Source of the DNA: Gnetum montanum
Lineage: Eukaryota > Streptophyta > Gnetopsida > Gnetales > Gnetaceae
Assembly: GCA_015680685.1 (NCBI GenBank)
Contig: MNCI01019084.1
Span: 539,577-603,576, forward strand
Length of the DNA: 64,000 nucleotides
Direction: 5' to 3'
The translations under genes and the position numbers were made by a program. Shown here in pieces: positions 25,331-36,730 of the stretch (position 1 is its first letter; each line of letters begins with the position of its first letter). Below the pieces are notes generated by a model, which was given only the letters and a program-made list of their open reading frames with translations, made no database searches and was not told the DNA's origin.

Positions 25331-25527
25331 TACCACCACGACTAAATGAAAACTCATCCTCAAGTCGAACAAAATGATAATAAGCCCCAATGATTACATA
25401 GTGGATAGGTATGGGATTATTAATTGACTAGGAATTTATTCATGCTGTAGTGGAGAATTGAATCAAACAAAATTAAGACATGAATACAAAATTACAAAAT
25501 TGCAAAAATAAAAAATTTTATTAGAAC

Positions 25528-28299
25528 TCATGTGGTTCCAAGTGGTAGTGGCTCCTTCATGGGTCGCTTCCCCTTATCTTGTGCTCTAGGTTTTAGGATC
25601 TGGTGGCTCTAAAGGAGTGCCTAGAGCTTTTCCTTTTCAGTTTGGGGATCTTGTGTTATCCATGTTGATGCTTTAATGTTTGATGAATTCAGCACTTCCC
25701 ATGGACACAACAGTTGTGGAAACATCTAATTTTCTTTGACATACCAGGCTACAAATAGCCATCGTTCCTCCTCATAGGCTCTAGCTTTATCCTTATAGTC
25801 TTGATAATCTGTAAGCCATCGAGCCAAGTCTACCCCAACATCTTTCTGCCCTTAGTAGCTAGCCTTATCCACCTCCAATTTAGATTTTGCAACTTCTATC
25901 CTTTGCAATTTTTTCTTGTGTTCTGTAAATTCTATTTCATATTTAGCGTAGGTGGTAGCTACCTGCTTCTCCAACTCTGTCCTCAGGCATCCTGCTATTA
26001 ACATGGCTAGATTGGCATACCATAGGTTTACTAATTCCATGTATTCTATAAGATCTTGGATCTGCAGCTCCCAGCTTTTGAGCTCTACCTGGTGGATGAA
26101 TGCATATGTGTCCAATATGGCCCACCAATTAGCATGTTGAGCACTAAATGTGTTAATGTGGGCCTTGGCCATATGAATCTTTTTCTTGATGACTTGCTTG
26201 TACATCCCCACTTGGTCTCTAAAATGCTCTTTTAATTTTTCATGTCGCTTGGCCTCATTTTTCCATGCGCTTATTTCAATGTTCTTCTTCTAATAGATTT
26301 CATGTACCTTCTCCATTGAGAGGGTTTTATTCTCTCTGGCCAAGCGATTCATGTTTTGGTTAACCCTGACTAATTGTTCTTGTAACTATTGAAAATTTTT
26401 TTTGCAAAAATTCTTCTATTTATCCACAGTGATCAACCAAATATTGTCCGTGACAAGATTTTTATTCTCTTCTTGTAAGGCCTTGAGTGCTTTGGCATGA
26501 ATGTATGTTTGCGCTTATGCCTTTCAAGTATCCCAATCGGCCTTCTCCTTCTCCTCTGCCACTCTTTTATTATCTGCCAATAGTTTATTGAGATGCTTTG
26601 TCCTGAAAGTGTCTAGCTGGTCTGTAGGAATGAATTGATATGGGTCCCACTATGTAGCTTGCAGAGTAACAAGCCTTTCTTGGAGTCTTGCCAACTTTGC
26701 CTCCGGATGCTCAGTTCTGATCTCTACCATGATCAGCTTTCCTTTGGTGGAGATGAGGTATAATTGTGTTGCTGTGACATCTTGTGGGATGTCGATCAAG
26801 GACATCATTACTTGTCCTATCTGTAGCAACTGATCAAGGACATCCTCATGCTCTGCAAGAATCATCAAGGGACCAACCAGAGTTTTAGCATCATGTGCTC
26901 TTGTGAAATCTCTCGGTGGCATAACAGGAACATTGAAATATTCTTTGATGTGGTCCGTGACCACTTCTATAGCTCCCGTTGCATCTTGGTACTACATGAC
27001 CACTACTATGGCCCCTTCACTAGTCTCTAGTTACACCTAAAAGGATGTAGTATTCCCTTAAATCTGTTGTGACCAATGTGTCTCCCCTCCTCTTGTCTGG
27101 ATGGAAACTTCACCCCGTGTGTGATCTATGGAAACTGTGGGCCGTATGGTGTCGTCGATGATGTGGAAGAGATTGGCATCATTACAACTTCTCCAACCAA
27201 CCGTCTCAATAATGGCCCTAAGATGGCTCATCGATGGTCAATAATCCTACAATGGTGGTAGTGATTAGTCTCACTCGCTCATGTTGGGCCCTACTTCTTG
27301 TTGTTAATTGGGCCTTATGCTTGGGAGTTGGCTAGGCCTTGTAGTTTGAGTTGCAGTGGGCCCCACTTTCTATTCTTTCTTTGGTTCCAATGTATCACTA
27401 GCACTTTTCCTTGGGGCTAGTGGTTTTAGCAATTTAGCAAACAAATAATTTTGGGCTCTTCTGGGGATGTCATTGGTGTACCCCAAAATTCTAGCATGCT
27501 TGCACAGCTTCTTGATGAGCCAAGGGAAGGGAAACGTGAACTTCCCTATCTCTCATTCTTCAAACCACCTCAAGATCTCCATGAGATATAGATGAGGAAG
27601 GTTAGCATTAACCTTTCCCATTAATATCGCACTTCCTCTTGTTGCATACATTCAGTTTTGATTCAATCCTCTTATGCGGAAGATGTGATAAGTACCAATC
27701 TTGAAGTATATTTTCTCTTCGAACATCAACTCTCCATATGTCTTTTTCAACCAAATTCTTCATGCATTAGCATTGGAGTGAGTGGGTAGGTGAGCAACTT
27801 TTAGCCTTGTATTTGAAAGGTTTAACACTTCCAAAATGGCCTTGGCAAGAAAATCGATAGACACACGACTAGTGTTAAATATGGTGCCTTCTTTTTTATT
27901 ATGCCAAAATTGATACATTTATCATAAGTACTAGGCACCACTATCGAAGAGGATGGGCCATAATGGGGATCCTTTAAGTTGGTCCCTAACAGCCTTAGGA
28001 GCGAATTCTGTGAAGGGTCCAAAGTTCAATTCCACGATCACGATTGCCAACGTGGATCTTTCATGGATGGGCTAAACACATTCCAGGGATAATGTGAGAT
28101 GTTTTCACTGCTGAGGTGCTTTAGTAGCTCCTGCTTCTACCTGTCTCAATTGCATAGTAGTAGGAGGCTCTTGATGGATGCTAAATTATTGTGCCCCCTA
28201 CTTTGCTTGTTGCTCGGGGGATGCCTAGCCTTTGCCTCTCCTTGGTCGCTTAGACACACCTTGAGAGGGTCCTTCTTGTTTTCCATGTTTAGGGGCCAT
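25528..28299 (-). pseudogene. Family-2 accessory ORF, coiled-coil protein, intronless copy 1
   Basis: It starts with MAPKHGKQ at 28299 and ends at TGA 25530-25528, homologous to 45254-48033 throughout and of nearly equal length (2772 versus 2780 bp), without intron-like gaps. The C-terminal half (26964-25528) is rich in heptad-like Glu/Lys/Leu and holds blocks such as HEDVLDQLLQIGQV and QIQDLIEYMEL. Frameshifts and stops abound in the N-terminal half. The MAPK start, the central fold motifs and the coiled-coil plan recall the E1 antisense protein, but similarity is low. Function is unknown. Confidence 0.7.
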
Positions 28300-30227
28300 C
28301 TACAATCACACGAGGCCAATAATTAGTAAGGTTGCATACAAAACTTGAGTTATACCTTACTTCTTGCCTTAATGAAATCATTTTTTATTTTGTGTGATTC
28401 AGAGTTAGAAAATTTTGTGAAAATGTTCCCTCAAGGTTTTAATATTGGGCCTAATTTGATTAGGTGGCTTCAGAATTTAATTTCCGAGTGTACGTGAGTA
28501 GATAAGATTTTTTTTGGTAATATGTTTGTTATTTTATTATTTTTATAATCAACTACCCTTTATAGTATCCTTTGAGCAATCAAATTTTGAAAAATTTATG
28601 TGCAATTTAGAGTGTATCCTTCCCCCACAACTAAGTTGAACACTCCAAGTTCAGGTAGGTTCAAGCGGTATGGATAATCAAAGCGAAAGTGAGCAAGTTA
28701 TGTTTATTTGACTAAGAGGTGCGCAAGTCGCAATTCGTGGAAGAAAATTTGAAAAAATCCCCCCACGTAAACAATTAAGAATGATGTTGACATGTGTGGG
28801 GGTTCCATATATATATTTTTTTTGTGACACGATATCACGTACCCGATAGCGCGGCCCTGATATCATGTCAGATCCGATATCGGGTACCCAATATCGTAGC
28901 CTATTTAAAATAAGATACTTAGAAAAATTGATGAATTTCTAAAATTCCAAGGCCAAAAATGAAGGACTCAAGGTCAATGTGAAGAGTCCAAGGTATTGTT
29001 AAATAGACCAGAAGGCACAAAAAAGTATAATGGGGTAGGATCCGACAATGAAATTCATAAGTCAAATAAGGAAAAAGGACATGTTTTGGTACATAGAAAC
29101 GGTTGAACCGAAAGGATGATAAGGGAAAGAACAATGTTGGCAATGAAGTACTTAGAGGGTATAAAATGATGTGGTGGTGTGCAACAAGTACAAATCACGA
29201 AAGTCACGCAAGTGGATCCTCCCCAAAGAAGGTTCCTACTTATCATGCCCTTGTGTAATCACATCCTAAAATATCTATAGGCATTAGAAGGGTTAAATGT
29301 AATCTACACTGATGTAACAAAACACACACATATTAAATACCACCATGATGAGGTATGAATTCAATGCTACACAAGACACAGGTCACAAATAAATGAACAA
29401 CAAGATGAGGCGAATTTTAGAAGGGATTGCAGAGATTGGGACATGAGGTAACTAGCCCAGGGCACAATGAATCTTGAGTGTAAGGCATGATTAATGTGTC
29501 ATTAACCCCATTGCTCCAAAATCAAGACCAAGTCCATTCCTCCGATCAATGACCTCACATTTTTTTATCCCATGATGGACAATCATAAGAATATCATGAA
29601 AACAAGGTGTGCGATCACTTGGTGTTTCATGCAAGGGAGGAGTGATTTAGAATTTCCTTTCAGCACTTTTCCTCTTCTCTTTTCTTTTTGATGTCCAATC
29701 TAGAGAAGCCACCTACCTTCATGCATAGATGCATGTCTTTCTAGTGGGACCCCCTAGAATAGCATTGGGATTCTTTATTGAGTGCCTTTTTATTACTCTT
29801 ACTCCCACTTTCTGTTAGATCTATAACGATCTTGGTACAACCAGGCTGCATGATAACTCCTACGATGTCACCAAAAAGAATCCACAAGTCCCCTTGATGT
29901 CATACCCTACCCATTCCCTGCTCAGTCCATCCTTCTTCGCTCTGGGTGTAATGAGCACAAAATTACTTTTAGTTTTAATGATGTCAAGAATATCACTATT
30001 CCCAAAGTAGACCCTCTTATTAATAGAATGGCTGGATGGATGTTGTAGGCTCATTATTCAAATAATTAGTCACCTGAGACTTGATAGCATAGAACAACAC
30101 CTCAACCAATGAGTCACATGAGTGCTTTATTCGTAGATGAGATTACTGATAAAAAGATAAAACAATAATTGAAAAGATGAAACAACAATTTGAAAAATGA
30201 AAAACTGAAAAATAAAAAATTATAAAA
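28300..30227 (-). other. Family-2 spacer between gag and the accessory ORF
   Basis: 28300-28980 aligns with 44630-45253 of the other copy, so it is an inherited leader of the ORF. GATATC-centred dyads at 28826-28905 resemble those of the LTR. From 28981 to 30227 I find only short frames, such as 30054-29860, with no recognised domain. Protease and RT would be expected here in a full element. Confidence 0.5.
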
Positions 30228-32218
30228 CTAAAGAAAAGGAAAAATATTTATTAATCCTTCTTGCTCAAATGGAGGATACCCTCCATAACTAAACAGTTGA
30301 GCATAGCTAGGATTAATAAATGAAAGGTTGGAATCCTTGCATGTTGGGAATATTGAGACTTGGTCATACTTACCCCATTGGGGTTCACACACTTGATTAA
30401 TGTTGACATAGTGGAGCAAGTTATAAGATGTGGTTGATTGATATGGGGTTGGCTGAATATGGCACCCTTGACCATAAGATGGTATGCAAGGATCAATATG
30501 TCTCCCTACATGGTGATATTCATTGTGCCCCATAGTTTTTGGAGTATTGAGTGGTGGCCTTGATAGGGTAACACGAGGCGTTGGATTTGAGGAGAAAGAT
30601 GCACCACAATGTTGGACTTGTTTTGTGTTGGAAGATGTAGTGGTTTTGGAACTGAGGTGTCCCTTTCTATGATCATGTCTAAATAAGGGATGCCCTCAAT
30701 GTTTTGGAGGGTTCCCACTACTATTGAAATTAGATGCACAAGTAACATTTGTGGGTTGATGCTATGGTGCAAATCCCTCAGGTACAATCGGTGGCAATGT
30801 AGAAGGAGGTGAAGGATGCGAATGTTGAAATTGAGGAAAACTGTAAGGTACCCAAGGTGGTGGTCCTATTGGTGAGGATATGGGTTAATAGTAAATAGGA
30901 GAATGATAATAATGTGTCATGGCTGAGGATGTTGACCTGGTTGGGGAAACAGGATGTTGAACTTGATAAGCACTTGGGTTTGAATGGTATTAAGGGTATG
31001 ACTAGTTTGGGGGTGGCCTCCACCATGACTGGGATTGTTGCCACTATGATTGAACACAATATTTTTGTATGAACTCTAGGTGTAACATTCTTCCTCAATG
31101 ATCATGTAAATATGACAAGATTGGGCATTGACCCATGGGGTGATCATACAGGCAAATGTTGCATTGATACTGATTAGTAGTTGAGTTCTTATTCCCTTCT
31201 TCTTTCCAATTGTCTAGTGGTACTCTATAATGTTTCTTGGTTCTTCATGGCTCTACCTCCAACAATGTTAGGATATTCTCCACATTTTTCATGTATCCAT
31301 TCCATCATCTTATTGATCTTTGCCTCAATTTCATCCAATGATTGTAGTACTGGCAAAGATGATTCCACCTCCTTCAGGTGAGTTGATTTCTCCTCTTCCT
31401 GATTATGGACCTTTGTTAAACTGAGATTTTGGTCCTGTTGAGAATTTTTCAACATTCTCCCATCTAGCCATTTCTCCTTCTTTTGCTACCCACTTAATAA
31501 GCTCTTGGATTTGATGGATCTGTAGCTCGTATAGTTGACTTGGAGCATACATCCCTAGGGTTTTCCTTGTTTCATTATGGAGCCCATCTATAATATGGTA
31601 CATTAGCCTTTCCTTGAAGAATCCATGGCTTGGATAGTTTTTTACGAATGCATAATATCTTTCTAAGGCCATGTCCAAGGGTTCATGTTGTGCTTTTTTC
31701 CACTCTTGGATTTGTTTCCTCAAGGCTGATACTCTTACATAGGTTTAATATCTTTCATTGAAGAGTTCTACCATTGTTGGCCAACTTCGAATTTATTTTA
31801 GTTTTAAAGAACTATACCATACGTTTGCTTGGCCAACGAGTGTCGTAGAAAAGAGCTTAAGTTTTTGCCATCCATTATCAATGTTGTTCCATGCATAGGC
31901 ATCATAGAAGGCTTGTAAATGTTGTTGCGGATCTAAATCATAGCCTTCGGAAAACTTAGGAAAGTTATTTAAGTCAAGCCTGGGTAGACAGCTTTCCTTA
32001 CGATGCCTATGGGATATGCGAATAGCCTCTTGTATTTGCATTAGGCTCTTAGTGGCTAGCACTAGGTAGGTTATGAATTTATGAGTTGGGATGATGTTGT
32101 CTTCATTTATGTACATAGGAGACCCCTGCATTAGATTGAGTACTCCAAACTTCATCTTCATCATCATATAATTCATTGGTTCTCCAATGAATTTCCTTAC
32201 TAGTTGTTGCATTATCAT
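30228..32218 (-). pseudogene. gag: Family-2 gag (Athila-like)
   Basis: The minus-strand reading has an N-terminal capsid block (LPRLDLNNFPKF, WYSSLK), then a block with ERYYAFVKNYPSHGF and IIDGLHNETRK typical of plant Athila-type retrotransposon gag. A CCHC-type knuckle follows at about 31160-31120 (CNICLYDHPMGQC), then a Pro/Tyr/Gln-rich tail. It is split over several frames by frameshifts and stops. Confidence 0.8.
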
Positions 32219-32351
32219 AGTCTTGTGAAAGAGACATTATTGTGAATCATGTGTGACTTAATTGAAATTAATTTCTTTTCTAAGAGATATATCATGAATA
32301 CTTTGTTATAACGATCTTGTATGATATAACTAATCTAAATAACTAGCACCA

Positions 32352-32369
32352 TCCCCAGCAATGGTGCCA
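32352..32369 (-). other. Family-2 primer binding site
   Basis: TGGCACCATTGCTGGGGA on the minus strand lies directly inside LTR2b. It is the tRNA-Asp-type PBS TGGCGCCGTTGCCGGGGA of Athila-like elements with three C-to-T/G-to-A changes, two of them at CpG. Confidence 0.85.
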
Positions 32370-32370
32370 A

Positions 32371-33229
32371 CGATGAGTGGCGAGGTACCCCTACACTCAA
32401 CCATATGAATAAGAGCATTTCACACACGATCCAGTCAAACTCTGCAAATAGGCTAGTTGTGGTACCTAGATAGTTACTCGTTTATCACAGTTCGCTATCT
32501 TCCCACCTAGACTAGTATATGCTTTCTCATGTATGGTTTAGTTCAAAGTGAGGTGTATGATGTGGTTTCTAGCCTAGTGCTACTCCTAGAGGCAATGGAA
32601 AGTAACTTTAATTAAGCTAGGAGGAAAAGGGAAAGAGAGTTAAGCTAATAGGAAGTGGGATGAGAGAATCTAAGCTAGCCTAAGTGCGATGAGCATCTAT
32701 TTCTTAATCATTCGCACATATCTTGGACCTCATATATGACTACTCCTAGGATTACCAAGCATAGATCCCAGGTACGCTACTAGGATACCAAGTAGTCACA
32801 CTTAAATGCTCGTGATTAAGTCGTACTCATTCTATGTTTAATAAAAAGGATAGGAGTTGAGGGTAAAGAAGTGTTAATTAAGGAAATAATTAAACTAAGT
32901 GAAAGCTACAATGATGAATTAATCTCAATCTTTATTTTTCTTCATGTGCATGCCCAAGTACGTCACACTCGAATAAAGGTGTCATACAATTACAACCATC
33001 ACACTACGAGCATGCACTGGGAGAAAGGGTTGAAAAGAACTAAAAATAACAACTAACTCCTAACTAAACTACTACCCTCCGTACACCAACATGTGTATTT
33101 ATAGGCATGCACAGGAGTCACGATATCATGTATTCGAGATCATTATTTAGGTCATGATATCGTGTACTCAATATCGTGGGTCCAATATCGTAGGTCTGAT
33201 ATCGAAGCCTAATAAATCATGATTCATCA
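32371..33229 (-). repeat. Family-2 LTR2b, shared by two element bodies
   Basis: This is an 859-bp LTR. To its left is a PBS, so it serves as 5' LTR of F2a. To its right is a PPT (TATGGGGGTA on the minus strand just past 33229), so it is also the 3' LTR of another family-2 body. GATATC dyads lie at 33120-33215. Confidence 0.8.
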
Positions 33230-33317
33230 TACCCCCATGACTGAATGAAAACTCATCCTTGAGTTAAACAAAATGAGAACAAGCTCCATTGATTACATGG
33301 TGGATAGATATGTGTAT
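33230..33317 (-). mobile_element. Remnant of a second family-2 body (PPT-proximal end)
   Basis: The sequence, inverted, matches 48136-48224 immediately upstream of the plus-strand family-2 LTR. It ends where the E3 LTR begins. Confidence 0.7.
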
Positions 33318-35205
33318 TGACCTAAATTGTCAGTGTGAGGCTAGAAGAAAAACAGACACCGAAAGATCATCGGGCAGCCACAGCTAACCCTGCCTTTGCC
33401 TGAGGGCAAGCTAGAAAAGTAAACAAAGGAAGAGTGCCTTGTATGGTCTGCACGCAAATCAACCAAGGACTTACCTGAGCATAACGGCTAGCGCTAGGGT
33501 TATCTTAAAACGTGTAAATGCGTGTAAAATGTAAACATGAGCCATAAGACGTAAGATGTAAATGTAAATGTAAGGTGTAAACAAAACGTAAGCTATAAAC
33601 TGAACGTAAACTGAATGTAAGCAGAAATGTAAACAGAAAATGGAAATAATGTTTGGTTGGCAAAATGGAAATGATGTATTGCTTAGAAAAGATGTGCACC
33701 GGTCAAAGCGTAGCTGCATGTAGATGGCAGGTTGAACGTCTAGCCCCGGGGTGATATAATGTGATGATGCAATGATGTGATGTGATGAATGTGAGAAATG
33801 TTTGGATGCCAACAGTCAGGTGTGCCGAGTGCCCAAGGATTGTAGGTTCTATCCTCTCTCAGAATTTCTAATCTCTCCAAATTTTTTTCCCCCTGGTTTA
33901 TGTGAATTGATAGGGTATTTCTAGGGTTAGGTCAGCCTCAGGCATGAAATTCAAGAATGGAATCAATGGCTGGGAGATGAGAGGAAAGCAGATCTAGTGA
34001 CATGTGTCCAATGGATAGTTGTGCTCGGGTTGGATGCGTGTTGGCAAGAGTTGGATGTGTGTTGGATTTGTGTCGAATAGTTGTGCACGAGTTGGATACA
34101 TGTTGGTGAGAGTTGGATATGTGTTGGATAGTTGTGCACAATTTGGATTTGTGTTGCATAGTTGTGCACGTGTTGGATGCGTGTTGGCGAGAGTTCGATG
34201 TGTGTTGGCAAGCTACATTCTTGACCAGGTACATTGCATTTTACAATTTATGGGTTATTCAAGCCCATGAAAGTACATTTAATTTAGACATGAGGGCCTG
34301 ACTATCCCACAAATGAAGATTTACAATGAAATGTACAAGGAAAATTTGACCTGTCTTGCTTGAAACTTCTTTGTCCCTAAGTTTTCTGGAATTTTCTAGA
34401 AGTTGAGAATTTTTTGGAATTTTCTGGTGCTGAGAATTTTTTGGAATTTTCTCAGAATTGCTGATGCTGAGAATTTTCTAGAATTTTCTGAAATTTTCTG
34501 ATGTTGATAATTTTCTAAAATTTTTTAGCAATTTTCTGAAATTTTCTAGGAGTTGTTGACGCTGAGAATTTTCTGAAATTTTCTGATGCCGAGAATTTTC
34601 TAAAATTTTCTAGAATTTTCTAAAATTTTTTGATGCTGAGAATTTTCTAGAATTTTTTAGAATTTTCTGGAATTTTCTAAAAGTTGGTCACATTGGACTC
34701 ATGCTACTAGCGTGACCTAGGCGTCAATGGCAAAAATGAGCATTTTTGGAGCTAAAATATGAAGTTCTGGAGGCTGAAACTTGGAGAAATCATTAATGGA
34801 CCTTGAGAGTGACTTGTCCCTTCAAAATCAAACCATTTTGACGCTATTTTGAGGCTCTAAAAGTTGGTCACATTGTGGTCACGCCTAGCATGACTGCCCA
34901 GTGTGACCTGCAAAAAACTATGTAGTTTGGCTTAAAATTTGGACTCCTGAATGCTGATACTTGGAGTGGACATCAGCAACTCTTGAGGATGGCTTGCACC
35001 CTCAAATTTGGACCACTTTTGATTTGATTTTGAAACTGTTGGAGCTGCTCACGCTGAGGGCAAGCTAGCTTAACAGTGTGATCAAGCTGGCTTGAGCAAC
35101 CTGGACTTGAGTTTCATGCCTTAGTCAAATTTTGCCTCCCGAATGCTTGAAAGGGCTTGAGTTGTTCTTTTTTCAAAGTGTTAGGCCAAAATTAGTGGTG
35201 TTTCA
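33318..35205 (-). repeat. E3 left LTR (LTR3a)
   Basis: It starts TGAAACACCACTAATTTT on the minus strand at 35205. Internal repeats include a GAGTTGGATGTGTGTTGG minisatellite at 33990-34215, a 320-bp TTTTCTAGAA/TTTTCTGAAA simple repeat at 34370-34690, and about four diverged ~180-bp units with GTCACGC/GCGTGAC-like dyads at 34690-35100. The simple repeat is absent from LTR3b, which explains most of the length difference (1888 versus 1672 bp). Confidence 0.85.
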
Positions 35206-35285
35206 TTGGCCCCTCTTTATTGACATCTAGAGGAATCCACTCGAGAGACATCGACAAAGAAGTGCAAAACACCATGAATGACCAA
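35206..35285 (-). promoter_or_regulatory. E3 polypurine tract and conserved upstream block
   Basis: TAAAGAGGGGCCAA on the minus strand precedes the LTR. The block up to about 35285 (GGTGTTTTGCACTTC, TTTGTCGATGTCTCTC) is conserved in E2 and beside LTR3b. It contains ATGGTGTTT, which can pair with the AAACACCAC start of the LTR with one mismatch. Confidence 0.75.
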
Positions 35286-36380
35286 GTACCAAACATTAAC
35301 CGTCAATCCTTGGTTGGATGTCATCGCACCATTTTCAAAAGTACATGGGATTGAGGGAATATGGCTTAAGACACAAGGGAATCAATTGTAACCAGGGAAG
35401 CCAGGAGTTGGTCAAGGGTGAAAATTGCTGTTGGAATTTATGGGAGAGGAATGCTCTCTCGTTAACAAGTTATGTCATTGGTCCTTGTCAACAACTGGGT
35501 TTTCAGCAGACTTGGAACCAAAACATAGGAGGTGCATTCTTTGGAGAAACGGGACTCTTATAGAGTATTTGCGGGGCCTGTTGTAAACAAACAAAGCCAC
35601 GCGATGATGTGCAACATGGTTTCTTTAAGACACAAGTGTAACTATTTTTCAAGATAATTACCTTCTCACCTAGGGCTTGTATGAGAAGAGCCAACAATCC
35701 ATGGTTTGTGATGTCAACGGGGTCATGAAGACCTTTTCCGTGCATTTTTCTCTTTGACCCTTTTTTGTTCTTTTTCCTTTTTATTTTTCTTGTTTGTTTC
35801 TTCTTTTCTTTTTTTTTTCTTTGATCTTTTTGAAAGAGCTTGCTTTTAGTGCTATGCTCATGTTTGAGCACTTGCATTTTATGTCATGCATTGTGTACTG
35901 TGTTTTGCATTGTGACTACTTAGGGAGTTGCAGTGTGCAATAGTGTATCAAGAGTTTTGAGATGAGTGGAATGTATCAAGGGGGATGTAATCAAATAGGA
36001 TAAAGGAGAATGATGGGGAATAGGGAATGTATTAGGAGTCAAGAATGTACTTATGAATGGATTGATTAAACCAGTTGCATGCATCATGAAAAATTTGATA
36101 CCTTGTCGTCATGATGAAGTGCATCTATGCACGAATGCCTCAGAACTATCATCCTGCAAATACAACTCCAAGAAGACAAGAAAATCATAAATGAAATAGT
36201 CAGCTAAACACTTTAAACAAGGAGATGGAGTTACCACATGCAATTTTCAAAGTAGAAAGAATCATGAATAGCATTAGTTTCATTAGGGCCCATGAGATGA
36301 ATCATGCAACAAGTCTTTGTGGAACATGAATAGCTAATTGCAACGACACATCTTTTCAAGTTTTTCCTAGTCGTCGATGA
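35286..36380 (-). other. E3 3' untranslated spacer
   Basis: No conserved coding region. A T-rich stretch at 35750-35830 yields a Lys-rich frame on the minus strand that is a composition artefact. Confidence 0.5.
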
Positions 36381-36716
36381 TGTCACCAGTTATAGTCATA
36401 GTGGACTATTGTGGATTAGTTTCACGTCATAACCCCTTGGATAGCACCAGTTTAGTGTCATGGTGGATGGTGCATTACTAGTTTATAGTCATAGCAGACT
36501 GTGAAGAGGCAAACTAGTTTATAGTCTTAGTGGACTTTGGATGCTAGTTTCATGTCATGGTGGATGGGTGTAGCAGTTTATTATCATACTGGATAGAACT
36601 CTATGGTATTAGTTTTAATTCATGATGCCAAGACTATTCTATGGTATCATTTTTAAGTCATGATGCTAAGACTACTTTGTGCTATTAGTTTTAAGTCATG
36701 ATGCCAGGACTATGAC
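36381..36716 (-). repeat. E3 hairpin-repeat array after integrase (about 10 units)
   Basis: On the minus strand, units such as AGTC-CACTAT-GACT plus ATAACT and AGTC-CACTAA-GACT plus ATAAACTAG recur every 30-40 bp. Later units near 36600-36700 have changed stems. It follows the pol stop as in E1. Confidence 0.75.
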
Positions 36717-36730
36717 GTACCTCAAGTTTG

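Larger units (their letters stand above)
24931..33229 (-). mobile_element. F2a: Athila-like family-2 element without visible pol
   Basis: The 5' LTR is 32371-33229, the 3' LTR is 16023-16497 plus 24931-25330, and the PBS is at 32369-32352. The interior carries gag (32218-30228) and a long sense accessory ORF (28299-25528). No protease, RT or integrase can be found, so the element is non-autonomous. The gag type and the tRNA-Asp-like PBS fit Athila. The ORF position after gag is that of the extra 3' ORF of Athila elements. Confidence 0.75.

Noticed and set aside
35503-35877. Lys-rich minus-strand frame
   Set aside because: Produced by a T-rich low-complexity stretch in the E3 3' UTR, with no conservation in E1 or E2.
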